The position numbers and the translations under genes were made by a program. 6,923 bases of DNA. Origin: Phycisphaerae bacterium. Its GTDB lineage: Bacteria > Planctomycetota > Phycisphaerae > Sedimentisphaerales > Anaerobacaceae. The stretch lies in contig JAUVYZ010000109.1 in NCBI GenBank assembly GCA_030602845.1, forward strand, positions 1 to 6,923. Direction: 5' to 3'. Shown here piece after piece: positions 4,465-6,923 of the stretch (within the stretch, counting starts at the first letter, position 1; every line of letters starts with the position of its first letter). The notes beneath the pieces are model-generated. The model worked only from the letters and a program-made list of their open reading frames with translations, did no database searches and was not told the DNA's origin.

Positions 4465-6923
4465 TGCTGAAGATTGGTGCTGGAGAAACCGTTCGCAATT
4501 TCGGCAAGGTCCGCGATGCCGTTAAGATTCCGGACCTGGTAGCGATACAGAGAAGAAGTTACGGGCACTTTTTGCAAAAAGACGCGGCACCGGCGAAAAG
4601 GAAGTGCATCGGGCTCGAAGCCCTGTTTCGGGAGATATTCCCTATCGAGAGCTATGACAAGTCTATGCATTTGGAATATCTCTACTACGAGCTGGAGAAG
4701 CCGCATTATACGCCTATTGAGTGCCGACAATTACGGCTGACCTATGGCTATCCGTTAAAAATCTCGTGCAGACTCCGCAGCAAGGACGGCGAAGATTTGG
4801 CTGAGCAGTCGATATACCTCGGTGAAATGCCGGTTATGGTGGGCGGCGGGGAGTTTATCATCAACGGGGCCGTGCGGGTTATGGTCAGCCAGCTGCACCG
4901 GAGCCCGGGCGTTGATTTTCTTATCGAGAGCAAAGAAGGCGACAGGGTGCTGCACGGCGGCAGAGTCATACCCGAAAGAGGCAGCTGGATAGAGATAGGC
5001 GTTACTCGTAAAGATGTTCTGGTTGTCAAAATCGACCAGTCCAGCAAGATACCGGCAACCATTTTTCTGCGAGCAATAGACCCGGACCACAGTACAACCG
5101 AGGAAATCCTGCGTCTCTTTTATTCGACAAAGACTGTCCCGGCAAACAAGCTCACACTTACTATGTGGGCCGTGGAGCCGATTGTGGACGAAGAGACCGG
5201 TGAAGTCATAGTAAAAGCCGGCGAGCAAATTGGCGACAGAGTCTCTTTAATACAGAACGCTAATATTTCTTCAGCGAGCCAGGGGCCAGAGAAAATCGAG
5301 AAATGGCTTGAGAGCGAAAAGGGTCACGTCTGGGTCAAAAAAAATCAAAAGGGTCTCCGAGAAAAGTACATGGTCAAGGGAGGCGAGCGCACCGGTGGTT
5401 TTGCGTTTAAGTATGTGATTACCGAGAAAGACGGACAGCCGCTTAAAGATGAAGAGTTGAGGGCTTTAGAAGCGAAGCTATCCGTTAAGTGGGCAGAGGA
5501 TGCGAAAAGAGGAAAGCCACGTTTCAATGACATAAAAGCAATGGCCGATCCCCAAGAGGTGAAAAAGTACTGGAAAGAGAACTCAGATCTTGAAGATTTC
5601 TTCAAAGAATGTAATAAAGCGATAGAGTCTCCCACAGGCTGGATTGATATCGAAAAATTGAACGAGCATATCACAAAAATATCTCCAGAGGACAAGAAAA
5701 AGCAGGGAATTTATTTTTTCCGAGCCCTCAAGAGTCGTGGTCTGAAAGATGGTGTGAAGAAAGGTTACATAGGCAAGGCCTCTTCCTTGAAAGATAGACT
5801 CGGGATGCATTTTAGAGCAGAGTTCAAACCGAATACACACAAGACGATTTCAGATTCTGGTGATAATCTTTTGAAAACATGGGCACTAACGGAGTTGACA
5901 GAGTATGGTGTGGCAGTTGAGGGCGGGGCTCAAAAGAAAGATGGGCGGGTCGAGGTTATCGAGCAGGTGCGAGACCCGATTATTTTGAACACCATTGTGG
6001 AGGACGATTGCCCGAGCCACGAGCAGGCGCTATTGAAGTTTTATATGAGATTAAGGCCCGGCAATCCGCCCAGTAAGGAGAAGGCAAAAACTTTCTTTAA
6101 GGAGAAATTTTCTGATTCGAACCGCTATCGTCTGGGCAAGGTCGGCAGATTCAGATTGAATCGCAAGTTCGAGCAGATGGTTGACGAAAATGAGATGACG
6201 CTCCGGCCGGAAGATTTCCTCAACACAATGAAATACATAGTGGCCCTGCGCGACAATAAGGGAGAGGTTGACGATATCGACCATCTGGGCAACAGACGCC
6301 TGCGTACAATCGAGGAGCTGGCCGGAGATGAAATCAGAAAAGGGCTGCTAAAGCTTCGCAAAACCGTTCAGGAACGAATGAGTATGAGAAGAGACGTTGA
6401 GGAGTCGGTGCGCATTGCTGATTTAGTAAATTCCAAGAGCGTATCGAGCAGTATCAACTATTTCTTCGGTCGCGGCGAGTTGAGCCAGGTTGTCGACCAG
6501 ACGAACGCTTTAAGCCAGTTGACCCACGAAAGGCGTCTATCTGCTCTTGGCCCCGGCGGTTTGAACAGAAGGCGGGCAGGCTTTGAAGTTCGCGATGTTC
6601 ATATCAGCCATTACGGCAGAATCTGTCCGATTGAAACACCCGAAGGAACAAATATCGGCCTGATTGCCTCGCTGGCTGTATTTGCGACGGTTGACGAATA
6701 TGGTTTTCTACTTACCCCCTATCGAAGGGTCGAAAATGGTAAAGCCACAGACAAGGTTGATTATTTGCGGGCCGATGAAGATATGAAATCTGTAATTGCA
6801 GCCCCGAACACATTCGACCAAGAAACAAATAAAATTCAGAAGGGGACGGTGCTGGCTATGAAACACGGGGAGTTAGCTCAGGTTGCCAGCCAGGATGTTA
6901 ACTATGTTGATGTTTCAGCAAAA
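4464..6923 (+). CDS. rpoB: DNA-directed RNA polymerase subunit beta, N-terminal 820 residues, with an internal GIY-YIG insertion
   Basis: RpoB forms one pincer and part of the active centre of RNA polymerase. The open frame runs uninterrupted from ATG 4464 to the window edge, so the C-terminal part is missing. Family landmarks: KIPDLVAIQRRSY near 22-34, GLEALFREIFPI, GGGEFIINGAVRVMVSQLHR from 127, RPGNPPSKEKA, NRYRLGKVGRFRLNRK and DDIDHLGNRRLR. The rifampicin region runs from G669 (GRGELSQVVDQTN); D678, H688, R691 and S693 align with E. coli D516, H526, R529 and S531, so the sensitive-type residues are present. IETPEGTNIGLI follows. GGGAG (about 4452-4456) precedes the ATG. Residues about 271-495 are an insertion absent from ordinary RpoB; without it D678 would fall near 453, normal for a short-lobe beta subunit. 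Confidence 0.97.
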   Translation, partial: MLKIGAGETVRNFGKVRDAVKIPDLVAIQRRSYGHFLQKDAAPAKRKCIGLEALFREIFPIESYDKSMHLEYLYYELEKPHYTPIECRQLRLTYGYPLKISCRLRSKDGEDLAEQSIYLGEMPVMVGGGEFIINGAVRVMVSQLHRSPGVDFLIESKEGDRVLHGGRVIPERGSWIEIGVTRKDVLVVKIDQSSKIPATIFLRAIDPDHSTTEEILRLFYSTKTVPANKLTLTMWAVEPIVDEETGEVIVKAGEQIGDRVSLIQNANISSASQGPEKIEKWLESEKGHVWVKKNQKGLREKYMVKGGERTGGFAFKYVITEKDGQPLKDEELRALEAKLSVKWAEDAKRGKPRFNDIKAMADPQEVKKYWKENSDLEDFFKECNKAIESPTGWIDIEKLNEHITKISPEDKKKQGIYFFRALKSRGLKDGVKKGYIGKASSLKDRLGMHFRAEFKPNTHKTISDSGDNLLKTWALTELTEYGVAVEGGAQKKDGRVEVIEQVRDPIILNTIVEDDCPSHEQALLKFYMRLRPGNPPSKEKAKTFFKEKFSDSNRYRLGKVGRFRLNRKFEQMVDENEMTLRPEDFLNTMKYIVALRDNKGEVDDIDHLGNRRLRTIEELAGDEIRKGLLKLRKTVQERMSMRRDVEESVRIADLVNSKSVSSSINYFFGRGELSQVVDQTNALSQLTHERRLSALGPGGLNRRRAGFEVRDVHISHYGRICPIETPEGTNIGLIASLAVFATVDEYGFLLTPYRRVENGKATDKVDYLRADEDMKSVIAAPNTFDQETNKIQKGTVLAMKHGELAQVASQDVNYVDVSAK
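5274..5948 (+). other. In-frame insertion of about 225 codons in the RpoB beta lobe, second half GIY-YIG-like
   Basis: RpoB-like sequence stops after EVIVKAGEQI...NANISS (to residue 270) and resumes at VEVIEQVRDPIILNTIVEDD (from 496). In E. coli the equivalent junction lies in the variable lobe insertion SI1 (roughly around residue 330), between a helix and a strand. The first part of the insert (about 271-413) is hydrophilic, Lys/Glu-rich and not recognised. From 415 it reads GIYFF (G415-I416-Y417), then KGYIGK (Y435-I436-G437), then LKDRLGMHFR with R445 and H449, the arrangement of the GIY-YIG nuclease fold. A conserved Glu would be expected further on; E477, E480 and E486 are candidates, and the usual late Asn is not seen before the insert ends. 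Exact boundaries are estimated to within a few residues. Confidence 0.8.

Noticed and set aside
5274..5948. The rpoB insert as an intein
   Set aside because: There is no Cys/Ser-led splicing block A, no TxxH block B, and no terminal His-Asn followed by Cys, Ser or Thr at the right junction; the insert also falls in a variable lobe rather than a conserved active-site motif.
5274..5948. The rpoB insert as a group I intron with its homing endonuclease
   Set aside because: The whole segment is open in the rpoB frame with coding character up to both junctions, leaving no room for a ribozyme core; fold analysis could still test this.

Overview
This window is a stretch of the conserved bacterial translation/transcription super-operon, with every gene on the + strand: rpmG (L33), trnW (tRNA-Trp, CCA), secE, nusG, rplK (L11), rplA (L1), rplJ (L10), rplL (L7/L12) and the first 820 codons of rpoB. 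The gene order is the classic rpmG-secE-nusG-rplKAJL-rpoB block. Several features point to the Planctomycetota, probably an uncultured Phycisphaerae-like lineage: the RpoB rifampicin-region wording (GELSQVVDQTN, then HERRLSALGPGG), a three-helix SecE with an extended N-terminus, an L1 beginning RSKRYKK, and spacers filled with degenerate short palindromic repeats like those I remember from planctomycete metagenome assemblies. This placement is inference from memory, not from a search.

Layout. Positions 1-128 hold a GC hairpin and no gene I recognise. rpmG is at 129-299. A repeat-bearing spacer leads to tRNA-Trp at 378-450, then a hairpin, then secE at 504-905. A 229-nt spacer precedes nusG (1135-1677). 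rplK (1747-2178) and rplA (2405-3091) are separated by a 226-nt palindromic repeat element that runs up to the rplA start codon. rplJ (3163-3696) and rplL (3854-4327) are separated by a 157-nt, possibly structured, spacer. A repeat-containing spacer with a partial duplicate of the rpoB start leads to rpoB, which begins at 4464 and runs off the right edge. No gene-free stretch exceeds 300 nt.

The genes work together. L1, L10, L11 and L7/L12 build the L1 stalk and the GTPase-activating stalk of the large ribosomal subunit. NusG couples RNA polymerase to transcription elongation and to the ribosome. SecE is a core part of the SecYEG channel, tRNA-Trp decodes UGG, and RpoB is the beta subunit of RNA polymerase.

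The most unusual object is inside rpoB. An in-frame insertion of about 225 codons (about 5274-5948) splits the lineage-variable beta lobe. Its second half has a recognisable GIY-YIG nuclease signature: GIY, then YIG 17 residues later, then DRLGMHF with the expected Arg and His. The insert is visibly lower in G+C than the flanking rpoB, shows no intein motifs, and both flanks resume normal RpoB sequence. A nuclease-like domain built into an RNA polymerase lobe near downstream DNA is the main candidate here for something undescribed. Other points of interest are an 18-nt tandem repeat encoding a Lys/Glu-rich extension on L7/L12, a duplicated rpoB start region ending in a TAATG overlap, a GC-only hairpin inside the rplA N-terminus, and recurring degenerate palindromes in the operon spacers.
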